Source of the DNA: Rhodospirillaceae bacterium
GTDB lineage: Bacteria > Pseudomonadota > Alphaproteobacteria > UBA6615
Reading direction: 5' to 3'
DNA length: 64,000 nucleotides
Assembly (NCBI GenBank): GCA_018667335.1
Contig: JABIVD010000022.1
Coordinates: 1-64,000 of the forward strand
The notes under the pieces: model-generated
The model's input: the letters and a program-made list of their open reading frames with translations, nothing else
Told to the model about the DNA's origin: nothing
The model's database searches: none
Shown: one piece after another, positions 18,219 through 27,473 of the stretch
Layout: each line of letters starts with the position of its first letter
Position numbering within the stretch: the stretch's first letter is position 1
Program-made: the position numbers and the translations under genes

Positions 18219-19571
18219 CTATTCCGCCACCATTCGCTCCACCCGCGGATAGAACAGCGCGAGCGTCAGCGCGCGCAGCACCATGAACAGCATGACGGAT
18301 GCCCACAGGCCGTGATTGCCCAAGTATGTGGGCAGGGTGAACACGGCAACCGTGTACAGCACCACGGAAACGAGCATGGCGTTGCGCATCTCGCCCGCAC
18401 GTGTGGCGCCGATGAATATGCCGTCGAGCTGATACGACCACACGGACAACAGCGGCGACAGCGCCATCCACGGCAGGAAGCTGCCGGCGAATTCACGCAA
18501 GGGTTCGATGTCGGTCAGGAGCGCCAGCAGGTATGCACCGAAGATGGCATAGACCAGCGCGTAGGCGACCGCCACGCCGGCAGCCATAAGTGTGGCCGCG
18601 ATGACCGTGTCGCGCAGGAGGCGGCGATTTCGGGCACCCACGGCCTCGCCGACGAGGGCCGATGTGGCGTGCGCGAAGCCGTCGAGGCCGTGGGCCAGGA
18701 AGGACTGAAAGTTCATCAACAGGGCGTTGGCGGCGAGTACGTTGGTGCCCATCCGCGCACCCGACCAGGTCAGGAGCGACCAGGCGAAGATCATCGCCAG
18801 GGTGCGAATGAAGATGTCGCGGCTGACCCGGAACAGTTTGGTGAGTTCCGCGAGGTCGAAAATTCGCGCCCGGTCCCAGATCCCGTCGATGCGCCGCAGC
18901 CGGAACACGATCCACGCCAGGCCCAGAATCGCACCCGTGTACTGGGCCAGCGCTGTGGCCAGTGCGACACCCTCGATCCCCCAACCCAGGTCGACAACGA
19001 ACCAGATATCGAGCGCGGCGTTCAGGCCGTTGATGACGACCTGGATCAGCAGTGCGGCGCGCGCGAACTGCATGCCCAGCATCCAGCCCAGGATTGCGTA
19101 GTTGGCGAGCGTCGCCGGGGCACCCCAGATACGGGTGTCGAAATAACCCTGCGCGAGGCGCTCCACATCCGGTGCCGCATCGAGTATCTGCAGCGCGCCG
19201 AGGCGTAACGGATGCTGCAGGACGAGAAGAACCAGGGCGGCCACGAGACCAATCACGAGCGCGCGTGCGAGCACGGCGCGAATTTCATCGCCGTCGCCAC
19301 GCCCGTGCGCCTGGGCGACGAACCCGGTCGTGCCCATACGCAGGAAGCCGAAGCCCCAGTAGAGGAAGGAGAAGATCATGGCGCCGATCGCCACACCGCC
19401 GATATAGGCCGGATCGGGCAGATGGCCCATCACGGCCGTGTCCACCGCGCCGAGCATGGGCACGGTCAGGTTCGACAGGATCGTCGGCCAGGAAAGATGC
19501 CAGATGCGGTCGTACGGCCCTCGCCGCAGGCGACCGGCAAGCCCGGTTGGAGCGGGCTCGGACGCCGTCAT
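18219..19571 (-). CDS. MATE family efflux transporter (DinF-like)
   Basis: Cation-coupled multidrug or metabolite exporter with about 12 membrane helices in 450 residues. MATE marks are IWHLSWPTILSNLTVPMLGA at the start, a typical TAVMGHLPDPAYIGGVAIGA segment, and GFVAQAHGRGDGDEIRAVLAR. The second half repeats the pattern (LLMNFQSFLAHGLDGFAHAT, ALVGEAVGARNRRLLRD). The sequence is closest to the DinF branch. Its start lies 27 bases after the gamma-glutamyltransferase stop, so the two may share a transcript. The substrate is unknown. Confidence 0.92.
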   Translation of the reverse strand: MTASEPAPTGLAGRLRRGPYDRIWHLSWPTILSNLTVPMLGAVDTAVMGHLPDPAYIGGVAIGAMIFSFLYWGFGFLRMGTTGFVAQAHGRGDGDEIRAVLARALVIGLVAALVLLVLQHPLRLGALQILDAAPDVERLAQGYFDTRIWGAPATLANYAILGWMLGMQFARAALLIQVVINGLNAALDIWFVVDLGWGIEGVALATALAQYTGAILGLAWIVFRLRRIDGIWDRARIFDLAELTKLFRVSRDIFIRTLAMIFAWSLLTWSGARMGTNVLAANALLMNFQSFLAHGLDGFAHATSALVGEAVGARNRRLLRDTVIAATLMAAGVAVAYALVYAIFGAYLLALLTDIEPLREFAGSFLPWMALSPLLSVWSYQLDGIFIGATRAGEMRNAMLVSVVLYTVAVFTLPTYLGNHGLWASVMLFMVLRALTLALFYPRVERMVAE

Positions 19572-19598
19572 CGATGGTGCATCGGGCGCGTGGCCCGG

Positions 19599-21422
19599 TT
19601 ATCGGCCAACGGCGTAGGCTTCCTGAAAACGCGGATGAGCCGCGCCTTTCAGAAACCAGCCATGTTCGCCGCGGGCCCGGCCGACGGCCGTCATTCGGCC
19701 CGACGCCCAGTCGCCGACCACTGTCATCCGATGGCCGCGTTCGCGCATGGTCGCGATGACGTCGTCCGCGTAGCGGCCCTCGGCTTTCACCTCTCCGGGC
19801 TGGAAGGTGCGCGGATAGAAGCTCGAAGGCAGATGGTCGGTGTGGAAGTTGGGGGCATCGATGGCTGCCTGCAGGTCATAACCATGGTGGATGTGGCGCA
19901 GGAACATGCTCAGCGCCCACTGGTCCTGGGCGTCGCCGCCCGGCGTGCCGAATGCCAACGACGGCGCTCCATCGCGCATCGCCAGTGTCGGGCTGAGTGT
20001 GGTGCGGGGGCGTATGCCCGGCTGCAGGGTTGTCGCGTAGCCTTCCTGCAACCAGAACATCTGGGCGCGGGTACCAAGGCAGAAGCCGAGCGACGGGATG
20101 GTCGGCGAGGATTGCAGCCAGCCGCCGCTGGGCATGCAGGCCACCATGTTGCCGTCCCGGTCGACGGTGTCGCAATGGACCGTGTCGCCATTCGAGCTGC
20201 TGGGCGCGGCGTTGGGCTCCCCGATGCCGGCCTGTGCCGCGTTGGGTTCTCCGGCACCCGGCGCGGATGCCGCGGCGGCGTGGGGGTCGAAGATCGTGAA
20301 CTCGGCAAGTGCCGGGTTGCGGCCATCGGGCGCGCCCGGCTGGAACTCCAGCGAGGCTTCGTCGCCGACCATCGCGCGTCGCGCGTCATTGTAGGCGGCA
20401 GACAAAAGTGTCTCGAGCGGCACGTCGTTGACCGCGGGATCGCCGTACCAGGCCTCGCGGTCGGCGAGCGCCAGCTTCGCGCACTCCACCTGGGTGTGCA
20501 TGAATTCGGCCCCCAGCGGATCCATGGATGCGATGTCGTAGCCCTTCAGCAGGGCCAGCTGCTGGAGGAAGACGGGCCCCTGGCTCCACACACCGGGCTT
20601 GCACACGGTGTAGCCCGCATAGTCGTAGGTGGCCGGCGCCTCGACCGTGGCACGCCAGCGCGCCATATCGTCGCCGGTCAGCAGGCCGCCATGGGCCTCG
20701 CCGGTCGAATCCAGCCATTCCGTGTTGCGGCAGAAATTGTCGATCTCTTCGGCGATGAAGCCTTCGTAGAAGACGCGCCGTGCGGCCTCGATCGTGTCCT
20801 CGCGGTCGCCGCCGCCGGCCTCGGCCTCGTCGAGCAGCCGTTGATAGGTCTCGCCGACCACCGGCGTGCGGTGCATGCTGCCGACCTTCGGGGCCGCGCC
20901 ATTGACCAGCCAGGTCTCGGCCGACGTAGGCCAGGCGGTGCGGAACAGCTCTTCGACGCCGCCGATGATCGAGTTCATCATCGGGACCACGGCGTAACCG
21001 TCGCGGGCATAGGCGATCGCGGGCTCGAGCACATCGCGCAGGGATAGCCGGCCATAGTCACGCAGCATCAGCATCCAGGCGCCGAAGGCGCCGGGCACGC
21101 AGGGCGCCAGCAGGCCGGTGCCGGGCACCAGGTCCAGGCCGAGGTTGCGGTAGGTGTCGATGCTGGCCGCGGCCGGTGAGACGCCCTGACCGCAGATCAC
21201 CTCGACCTTGCCGGTGCGTGCGTCGTGCAGAACGATCGGCAGGTCCCCGCCGGGGCCGTTCTGATAGGGGTGGACAATTTGCAATGCGAGCCCGGTTGCC
21301 ACGGCGGCGTCGAACGCATTCCCGCCGATCTCGAACATGCGCCAGCCCGCCATCGTCGCCAGATAATGGGTCGAGGCGACCATGCCGTAGGTGCCACGGA
21401 TTTCAGGTCGTGTGGTAAACAT
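19599..21422 (-). CDS. Gamma-glutamyltransferase family protein (Ntn hydrolase), cytoplasmic
   Basis: Members cleave gamma-glutamyl bonds after self-cleavage at a Thr. The large-subunit part has GGNAFDAAVATGLALQIVHP and NGPGGDLPIVLHD. The likely processing and catalytic threonine is Thr414 in GDTVHCDTVDRDGNMVA, which aligns with TTHYSVVD of E. coli Ggt. The small subunit has SSPTIPSLGFCLGTRAQMFW and GTPGGDAQDQW. No signal peptide is visible, so it probably acts in the cytoplasm. A low-complexity insert with two GEPNAA copies lies just before the cleavage site. The ATG at 21422 follows GGAG; the frame stays open far upstream, but that part overlaps dgcN and is not coding. Divergent from dgcN-dgcA. 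Confidence 0.9.
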   Translation of the reverse strand: MFTTRPEIRGTYGMVASTHYLATMAGWRMFEIGGNAFDAAVATGLALQIVHPYQNGPGGDLPIVLHDARTGKVEVICGQGVSPAAASIDTYRNLGLDLVPGTGLLAPCVPGAFGAWMLMLRDYGRLSLRDVLEPAIAYARDGYAVVPMMNSIIGGVEELFRTAWPTSAETWLVNGAAPKVGSMHRTPVVGETYQRLLDEAEAGGGDREDTIEAARRVFYEGFIAEEIDNFCRNTEWLDSTGEAHGGLLTGDDMARWRATVEAPATYDYAGYTVCKPGVWSQGPVFLQQLALLKGYDIASMDPLGAEFMHTQVECAKLALADREAWYGDPAVNDVPLETLLSAAYNDARRAMVGDEASLEFQPGAPDGRNPALAEFTIFDPHAAAASAPGAGEPNAAQAGIGEPNAAPSSSNGDTVHCDTVDRDGNMVACMPSGGWLQSSPTIPSLGFCLGTRAQMFWLQEGYATTLQPGIRPRTTLSPTLAMRDGAPSLAFGTPGGDAQDQWALSMFLRHIHHGYDLQAAIDAPNFHTDHLPSSFYPRTFQPGEVKAEGRYADDVIATMRERGHRMTVVGDWASGRMTAVGRARGEHGWFLKGAAHPRFQEAYAVGR

Positions 21423-21530
21423 GGGGGGAGTTCTCCGCGCCGGGTCCAGTGCGGACAATAACGCTCCGCCGGCGCGTGCAGCAACCGCACGTAGGAGAAC
21501 AGCGGGCGGATCAAAGGGGAGACAAGGGTT

Positions 21531-22538
21531 TTGCAGATCGAACACCCATATCTGATGTTTCTTGGCGATGCGGCTGACCAGTTGGCCGCGAAAACCGCCC
21601 AGGGGATTGTGCATTGGCGCCGCGACTGGTGCCTTGGCCAGTTGCGCCTCGAGAACTGCAACGCCGACCTCGGCCTGCCCGACATGACGATCGAGGAGGC
21701 CGCTGCGGCCGGGGTGCGCACCCTGGTGATCGGGGTGGCCAACCGGGGCGGTGTCATCGGCGCGACCTGGGTTTCGACTATCCTCGCCGCGATCGAGGCC
21801 GGCATGGATGTCGCCTCGGGCCTGCATGCACGGATTGCCGATATCCCCGACGTCGCTGCCGCTGCTGCGGCAAACGGCGCGCAACTGTTCGATGTGCGCC
21901 ATCCCACACAGACCTTCGACGTGGGCACGGGTGCGCGCCGGTCCGGCAAGCGCCTGCTCGCAGTGGGGACGGATTGTTCGGTCGGCAAGATGTACACAGC
22001 CCTGGCGGTGGATGCGGAGCTGCGCCAGCGGCGCGTCGATTGCGATTTTCGCGCGACCGGCCAGACGGGAATTTTCATCGCCGGGTCCGGTGTCTCGGTG
22101 GACGCCGTTGTGTCGGACTTCATTTCGGGCGCGACCGAGTGGCTCGCGCCGGCCAATACGGATGATCACTGGGATCTGGTGGAGGGGCAGGGCTCGCTGT
22201 TTCATCCCTCCTATGCCGGGGTGACGATGGGCTTGGTTCATGGTGCCCAGCCCGACGCGCTGGTGTTGTGCCACGAGCCGACCCGGACCCACATGCGCGG
22301 CCTGCCGCACCAGGCTTTGCCGGACATCGGCGCCTGTATCGACGGGCATCTGGCGGCTGCTCGGCTGACCAATCCCGATGCGGTCTGCGTTGGGATTGCG
22401 GTCAACACCTCGGTCATGGACGGCGATGACGCGCGGGGTGATCTGCTGCGCAGCCTATCGGATCAATTCGAAATTCCCGCGCTCGACCCGGTCCGTGACG
22501 GCGTCGCGCCGATCGCGGATCGGCTGATGCAGCTCTAG
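21531..22538 (+). CDS. dgcN: D-glutamate N-acetyltransferase-like protein (DUF1611)
   Basis: DUF1611 proteins of the DgcN type acetylate D-glutamate. The partner DgcA racemises N-acetyl-D-glutamate, and this opens D-Glu to catabolism. The 335 residues have the family start (YLMFLGDAADQLAAKTAQGI), an LPDMTIEEAAAAGVRTLVIG block, and a P-loop-like GTDCSVGKMYTALAV. GQTGIFIAGSGVSVDAVVSD and VEGQGSLFHPSYAGVTMGL also fit. The TTG at 21531 after AAAGGGGAGA gives the expected N-terminus; no ATG fits upstream. dgcA starts four bases after the stop. Assignment rests on family plus pairing with dgcA. Confidence 0.85.
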   Translation: MQIEHPYLMFLGDAADQLAAKTAQGIVHWRRDWCLGQLRLENCNADLGLPDMTIEEAAAAGVRTLVIGVANRGGVIGATWVSTILAAIEAGMDVASGLHARIADIPDVAAAAAANGAQLFDVRHPTQTFDVGTGARRSGKRLLAVGTDCSVGKMYTALAVDAELRQRRVDCDFRATGQTGIFIAGSGVSVDAVVSDFISGATEWLAPANTDDHWDLVEGQGSLFHPSYAGVTMGLVHGAQPDALVLCHEPTRTHMRGLPHQALPDIGACIDGHLAAARLTNPDAVCVGIAVNTSVMDGDDARGDLLRSLSDQFEIPALDPVRDGVAPIADRLMQL

Positions 22539-22542
22539 CGCC

Positions 22543-23523
22543 ATGCTCGAACTGGACGCGCAGATCGAGACGTTTGCATTGCGACGGCATTTCACCATCT
22601 CGCGCGGCACCAAGACCGAAACGATCGTGGTGGTCGCCACCGTGAATGATGGGGACGTGGAGGGACGCGGCGAATGTGGCCCGAACGCGCGCTATGACGA
22701 GACACCGGAAAGTGTCGTCGGAGACATTCTGGCGATGGTGCCCGCGCTTCGCGGCGGCATGACACGGGCCGCGTTGCAGGATGCGATGGCCCCGGGCGCA
22801 GCGCGCAACGCAATCGATTGCGCGCTTTGGGACCACGAAGCCAGGGCGACGGGGACGCCGGCATGGGCGCTTGCGGGTCAGGCGGTGCTCAACCCGATCG
22901 TCACCGCATTTACACTGAGCGCCGACGGACCGGATGAAATGTCACGCGAAGCGGCGGCCAATTCCGACCGCCCGTTGCTCAAGCTGAAATTGACCGGTGG
23001 AGATGATCTCGCGCGGGTCCGGGCCGTGCGATCCGCAGCGCCCGACGCGCGCCTGATTGTGGATGCCAACGAGGCCTGGGAAGTCGCGACCTACCGGTCT
23101 TCCGTGCCCGCGTTTGTGGCGCTCGGTGTCGAGCTGATCGAACAGCCGTTTCCGGCTGGCGACGACGCGGCGCTCGCTGCGTTGGAGCGTCCGATCCCCG
23201 TCTGCGCGGATGAGGCCTTTCGCGACCGCACGAGCCTGCCCGGTCTGCGGGAGAAGTATGATTTCGTGAACATCAAGCTGGACAAGACGGGCGGGCTGAC
23301 CGAGGCGCTTGCCACGTCTGCTGCAGCGCGCGCGGCCGGGTTCGGCGTGATGGTCGGTTGCATGGTGGGCACCAGCCTGGGCATGGCGCCGGCCATGCTC
23401 GTGGCGCAGGGGGCGGATTTCGTGGATCTCGATGGCCCGCTGCTCTTGGCCCGGGATCGTGCGCCGGGCCTCACGATCGACGGCAGCACACTGTCATTGC
23501 CGTCCGCAGGATTGTGGGGCTGA
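22543..23523 (+). CDS. dgcA: N-acetyl-D-glutamate racemase / dipeptide-epimerase-like enolase-superfamily enzyme
   Basis: Enolase-superfamily protein of 326 residues. It has the catalytic lysine motif LLKLKLTGGD, metal ligands in IVDANEAW, ELIEQPFP and VCADEAF, and the second catalytic lysine in VNIKLDKTGGL. Alone it would be called an L-Ala-D/L-Glu epimerase. The four-base spacing to a DUF1611 gene makes the DgcA role (racemising N-acetyl-D-Glu) more likely. Both substrates come from peptidoglycan turnover or D-amino-acid uptake, which fits the divergent gamma-glutamyltransferase and nearby M23 peptidase. Confidence 0.87.
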   Translation: MLELDAQIETFALRRHFTISRGTKTETIVVVATVNDGDVEGRGECGPNARYDETPESVVGDILAMVPALRGGMTRAALQDAMAPGAARNAIDCALWDHEARATGTPAWALAGQAVLNPIVTAFTLSADGPDEMSREAAANSDRPLLKLKLTGGDDLARVRAVRSAAPDARLIVDANEAWEVATYRSSVPAFVALGVELIEQPFPAGDDAALAALERPIPVCADEAFRDRTSLPGLREKYDFVNIKLDKTGGLTEALATSAAARAAGFGVMVGCMVGTSLGMAPAMLVAQGADFVDLDGPLLLARDRAPGLTIDGSTLSLPSAGLWG

Positions 23524-23597
23524 CTTGCCCAAGTCATTGTTCTTCAATAGTTTGTTGTCTGTCGGCGCTCTCGCCCGCATCGCCTGACGAGCTACGC

Positions 23598-24902
23598 ATG
23601 TCAGTATCGCAATACCGGGATTCACAAACGCCGAATCCGGATACGGAACATCCGTACGCCGAGCGTCTGACGCGTGCGCAGATGATCGCGCTGACGCGGC
23701 AATCCCGGCTCAGCAATATCGTGCCACCGATCAACAGCATCATTCTCGGTATCCTGTTGTGGGGAAATGTGCCGACCACGGCGCTGATCGTCTGGGTGGC
23801 CCTGGTCTGGGCATCGTCGGCGCTGCGGTGGCCAGTTTATCGGAGGTTCGATGCGAGGGTGGCCCTCGGGCGAGGTTATGAACTTCATTGGTGGAAGATC
23901 TGGGTCGGCGTGCATTTTGCCGCCGGTGTGGCCTGGGGGATCGGTTCGATCATCCTGTTCACTCAGGATAATTTTCTGATCCAGGCCTATCTCGTGATTT
24001 TTGTGTTGGGGATGGGCGCCGGGGCCACGGCAAGCTTCGCACCCTTCTTCCCGGCCCTTGTGGCCTACCTCGTACCGCTGACGGTGCCGATCGCCGCGAT
24101 CCTTGTCGTCCAGGAAAACACCGAAAGCACGGTCCTGGGCGTGTCGGGGTTCGTGTTTCTGGTCGCCCTCGTTTTCCTCGGACGCGCCGCCAACCGAGGC
24201 TTCTCGGAAAGCTTCAGGCTGGGTGTCGAGAACGAGAGTTTGTCCCGCGGACTGGAGCTGACCCAGTTTCGCCTTGAAGGAGCGCTCGACAGCATGTCCG
24301 AGGCGTTCGGATTGTTCGATCCCGACGACAATCTGATCGATATGAATGACAAGTTTCGCCAGTTCATTCCCCGGCAGGAACCTGATTCCACGCAACCGAT
24401 CACCTATGATCGATTCATCCGAAATCTGGCGGAGAGTGGCCGGGTCCAGGACGTCGCCGGGCGCTCGGAATCATGGATCGAGGAGTTAGTGCAGCTTCGT
24501 GAGGCGGGCAGCATGCCCATCGAAATTGTGATGGTGGACGGCACCTGGCTATTGCTGAACGACGAGCCGACCGACAATGGCGGCACCGTGACGACCCTGT
24601 CCGACATAACGGACATGAAGCGCAATCAAGTTGAATTGTCTGAAAGCGAACAGCGGTTTCGAGATTTCACCAGTGCCGCCTCGGATTGGGTGTGGGAACT
24701 CGATGCCGATGCCAGGTTTGTTCATATCGGCGGCCGTTATTCCGAAGTGTCGGGTCAGACGGAAGACAAATTGCTCGGGCGCAGGTTTCTCGACATGCCG
24801 TCGGAGGGTTCGCAAGAGGAATGGACTCGTCTGGTGGCGGGGATGGACGCGCGTCAGCCATTCCGCAATGTTCAGATGCAGCGCTCGCGCCAAACCGGCT
24901 AG
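23598..24902 (+). CDS. Multi-PAS sensor histidine kinase, N-terminal part, ended by an in-frame amber codon
   Basis: Membrane and first sensory part of a sensor kinase. About six membrane segments lie in residues 40-220 (IVPPINSIILGILLWG, LVIFVLGMGAGATASF, VSGFVFLVALVFLGRAA). PAS 1 follows (GALDSMSEAFGLFDPDDNLI), then most of PAS 2 (SEQRFRDFTSAASDWVWEL). Translation stops at TAG 24900-24902 in the middle of PAS 2, after RSRQTG. The same frame then continues without a break and completes the PAS fold (NYHFLLNGRPVFGALGQF). I chose the ATG at 23598. As it stands this product has no kinase domain. It is best read as the first half of one broken or recoded gene running to 26975. Confidence 0.8.
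   Translation: MSVSQYRDSQTPNPDTEHPYAERLTRAQMIALTRQSRLSNIVPPINSIILGILLWGNVPTTALIVWVALVWASSALRWPVYRRFDARVALGRGYELHWWKIWVGVHFAAGVAWGIGSIILFTQDNFLIQAYLVIFVLGMGAGATASFAPFFPALVAYLVPLTVPIAAILVVQENTESTVLGVSGFVFLVALVFLGRAANRGFSESFRLGVENESLSRGLELTQFRLEGALDSMSEAFGLFDPDDNLIDMNDKFRQFIPRQEPDSTQPITYDRFIRNLAESGRVQDVAGRSESWIEELVQLREAGSMPIEIVMVDGTWLLLNDEPTDNGGTVTTLSDITDMKRNQVELSESEQRFRDFTSAASDWVWELDADARFVHIGGRYSEVSGQTEDKLLGRRFLDMPSEGSQEEWTRLVAGMDARQPFRNVQMQRSRQTG
24900..24902 (+). other. Internal in-frame TAG splitting a histidine kinase gene
   Basis: The codon lies in the same frame as the two flanking open frames, with 31 sense codons between it and the next usable start. PAS homology runs straight across it. 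A single G-to-A change (TGG to TAG) would explain it, since an aromatic residue is common at this PAS position. Confidence 0.85.
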
Positions 24903-24995
24903 AACTACCACTTTCTGCTCAATGGCCGCCCGGTCTTTGGGGCTTTAGGTCAGTTTCTCGGCTACCGCGGCACCGGTACGGACATTACGGCCACG

Positions 24996-26975
24996 GTGCT
25001 GGCGGAAGAGCGGGCCCGGAAAGCGCAATCGCGTCTGTTCGATGCGATCGAATCAATTCCCGCCGGGCTCGTTCTGTTTGATGAGATGGGACGGCTGACC
25101 CTCTGGAACTCGCGGGCGCCGGAATATTTCCCCGGTGCGAGTTCGCGCATCGTTGCCGGCAGCACATTCGAGAACCTGATGCGCGGTTCTGCCGAGAACG
25201 GTGCTGTTGCAGATATCGGCGACCAGGCCGAGGAATGGATCGCGAGCCAGGCCGCCTGGTTCGAAAACCTCAACGAACGACGGGAAATGCATTTTTCGGA
25301 CGGTCGCCACGTTCAGCTTCTCGGTCGTGGAACATCCGACGGCGGCACTGTGTGTGTGATGACCGACATCACCGATATCCGGATGGGTCAGGAAGAGCTG
25401 GCGGAAAAGACGACGCTGCTACAGGCCACTCTTGAGGGTATGGGCGAGGGCCTGATCGTGCTCGATGCAGATCTTTGCGCCGTCCTGGCGAACACCCGTT
25501 TGGACCGTCTGGCTGTGTTCGGGGGTAGCCAGGACCTGGTCGGGCGGCCATTCCGCGAAATTCTTGAGTCGATTGGCGCGGATATTGGCCAGACCACGGA
25601 TGCGCCGGGCAATGTGGAGTCGGACAAGTCACTCAGTGAACGGCTCGCGGATGGGCTGCCGTTTCAATTCGAAATCGCCCGAACAGGCCGCCAGATCATG
25701 TTGGTGCGCGCCGACCCACTGGCGAATGGCGGCTGGGTTTGCGTGTTCACCGACATTACCGCCGAGCGGCGTGCAGTGGCGGCGTTGGCGGAAAGCGAGG
25801 ATCGCTATCGCCGGTTGATCGAGGCTTCACCGGATATGATTGCGGTCCAGGCGCAGGGCCGGATTTCCTTTGTAAACATTGCTGGTGCTCACCTGCTGGG
25901 CGCGGCGAGCGCCGACGAACTGGTCGGCCGCAGGGTGCTCGACTTTGTCCATCCCGACGATCATGAGGCGGTCCGCGGCTCGAAGCCTGTGCCTGGTTTC
26001 CACAACGACATGGAAGTTCACGAGTTCCGGGGACGGCGTGTCGATGGCTCCGTCTTTGAGGGTGAAGCAACCGGAATCGAGTTCGCCTATCAGGGTGAGC
26101 CCGCGGTGCTCGTGATCATTCGAGATATCAGCGACCGCAAGTTTGCGCAGGCCCAGCTGATCCAGACATCGAAATTGGCCCTGCTCGGCGAGATGGCCGC
26201 CAGCATGGCCCATGAGCTCAACCAGCCCCTGAACATAATCCGCATGGCGGCGGATGCCAGCCTCATCCTGATGGAAGAAGACAAGGCTGACATCGAGAAT
26301 CATCGCGAGGAGTTTGATCGCATCTCGAAGCAGAGCGAGCGTATGGCCGACATCATCAATCACATGCGGGTGTTCAGCCGGCAGGAAGATGGGTCTACAG
26401 GCAGCTTCAATCCGATTGAATGCGTGGATGCTGCCGCGTCAATGGTCCGCGAACAATATCGCCTTGATGGGATCGAAGTTCGCACCGTCCTTCCCAAGGT
26501 TGCGCCCCGGATCTCCGGTCAGCCCATCCGCCTGGAACAGGTTGTGCTGAACCTTCTCGCCAATGCGCGTGACGCTGTCTTCAGCCAAAAGGAGATGCTT
26601 GTGGATGGTGCGGGCGACCGGTCACGAATAGAAGGTGGTTTGATTGAAGTTTCCGCATTCGTCGCCAATGACCAGAATGATCCAGAGTCCCGCGAACGCC
26701 TTGAGGAATTGGTCATCAACGTCTCCGACAATGGCGGCGGCATACCCGAGGAAGATTTGAATCAGGTCTTCGAACCTTTCTTCACGACCAAGCGGGCCGG
26801 GCAGGGCACCGGTCTTGGTCTGGCGATTGGGTTCAGCATTATTTCTGCTATGGGCGGAACGATCTCTGTCGCCAATGGCGCGCGGGGCGCCGTTTTCGAA
26901 ATTCGGTTGCCCGTGGCTGAACCGGCGGCGGCGACGGAGCCGGAGATCCCACAAGATTCAGCGGCAGACCGTTAA
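24996..26975 (+). CDS. Multi-PAS sensor histidine kinase, C-terminal part (kinase core)
   Basis: Continuation, in the same frame, of the gene at 23598. It holds PAS 3 (RLFDAIESIPAGLVLFDEMG), PAS 4 (TLEGMGEGLIVLDADL) and PAS 5 (YRRLIEASPDMIAVQAQGRI). HisKA comes next with the phospho-accepting His in MAASMAHELNQPLNI. The ATPase domain has the N box QVVLNLLANARDAV, the G1 box VSDNGGGIPEEDL, and the G2 box GQGTGLGLAIGFSI. All kinase motifs are intact. The GTG at 24996 is the first possible start after the amber codon and has no ribosome site, so separate translation is doubtful. Two response regulators follow. Confidence 0.8.
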   Translation: MLAEERARKAQSRLFDAIESIPAGLVLFDEMGRLTLWNSRAPEYFPGASSRIVAGSTFENLMRGSAENGAVADIGDQAEEWIASQAAWFENLNERREMHFSDGRHVQLLGRGTSDGGTVCVMTDITDIRMGQEELAEKTTLLQATLEGMGEGLIVLDADLCAVLANTRLDRLAVFGGSQDLVGRPFREILESIGADIGQTTDAPGNVESDKSLSERLADGLPFQFEIARTGRQIMLVRADPLANGGWVCVFTDITAERRAVAALAESEDRYRRLIEASPDMIAVQAQGRISFVNIAGAHLLGAASADELVGRRVLDFVHPDDHEAVRGSKPVPGFHNDMEVHEFRGRRVDGSVFEGEATGIEFAYQGEPAVLVIIRDISDRKFAQAQLIQTSKLALLGEMAASMAHELNQPLNIIRMAADASLILMEEDKADIENHREEFDRISKQSERMADIINHMRVFSRQEDGSTGSFNPIECVDAAASMVREQYRLDGIEVRTVLPKVAPRISGQPIRLEQVVLNLLANARDAVFSQKEMLVDGAGDRSRIEGGLIEVSAFVANDQNDPESRERLEELVINVSDNGGGIPEEDLNQVFEPFFTTKRAGQGTGLGLAIGFSIISAMGGTISVANGARGAVFEIRLPVAEPAAATEPEIPQDSAADR

Positions 26976-26993
26976 CACGCGGCGGAAATTGAG

Positions 26994-27353
26994 ATGGCAA
27001 GCATTCTAATTGTCGACGATGAACCGGAAGCGACCGCCACATTGGCGAAATTTCTCGAAACACGTGGCTATAAAACAGAGACCGCGGCGAATGGTTCGGA
27101 GGCGCTCGAGCTGGTTCGCGCAATGCAGTACGATGTGGTGATGATGGATCTGCGCATGCCGGGCATGGATGGCGCAGATTTTCTTGCGTGCGTGCGGCTG
27201 GAGCAGCCGCAACTTCCGATCGTGGTTATGACGGGGCATACCAATCTCGGTGGTCAGGACGAAGTCTGGGCTCGCGCCGGCGTCAAGGCGGTGATGCTTA
27301 AACCGTTGAATTTAAGAGAAGTTTCTGAAATGGTTTATGAGCTTCTGGCCTGA
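26994..27353 (+). CDS. Single-domain response regulator
   Basis: 119-residue receiver with no output domain. The acidic pocket is ILIVDDEPEA, the phospho-acceptor Asp52 lies in MMDLRMPGMDG, Thr in VVMTGHTN, and Lys in VMLKPLNL. It begins 18 bases after the kinase stop and is presumably its direct partner. It probably acts by protein contact or as an intermediate in a phosphorelay with the next receiver. Confidence 0.92.
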   Translation: MASILIVDDEPEATATLAKFLETRGYKTETAANGSEALELVRAMQYDVVMMDLRMPGMDGADFLACVRLEQPQLPIVVMTGHTNLGGQDEVWARAGVKAVMLKPLNLREVSEMVYELLA

Positions 27354-27473
27354 ATCACGCAATTTCTGAACATTTGGCTCAAGTATGATATTTATGCACG
27401 CCGCTGATCGATTGGCATATGCTAGTTAGCCTACGGTATGACCGCGTGTATTCGAAGGATTGGATACCAATAA

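Noticed and set aside
21423-22349. Upstream in-frame extension of the gamma-glutamyltransferase frame
   Set aside because: It is antisense to dgcN, has no family homology, and a good ATG with GGAG lies at 21422.
24900-24902. Pyrrolysine as the meaning of the amber codon
   Set aside because: No pyl genes are in the window and the host is an ordinary alphaproteobacterium; mutation, error or plain readthrough are simpler.
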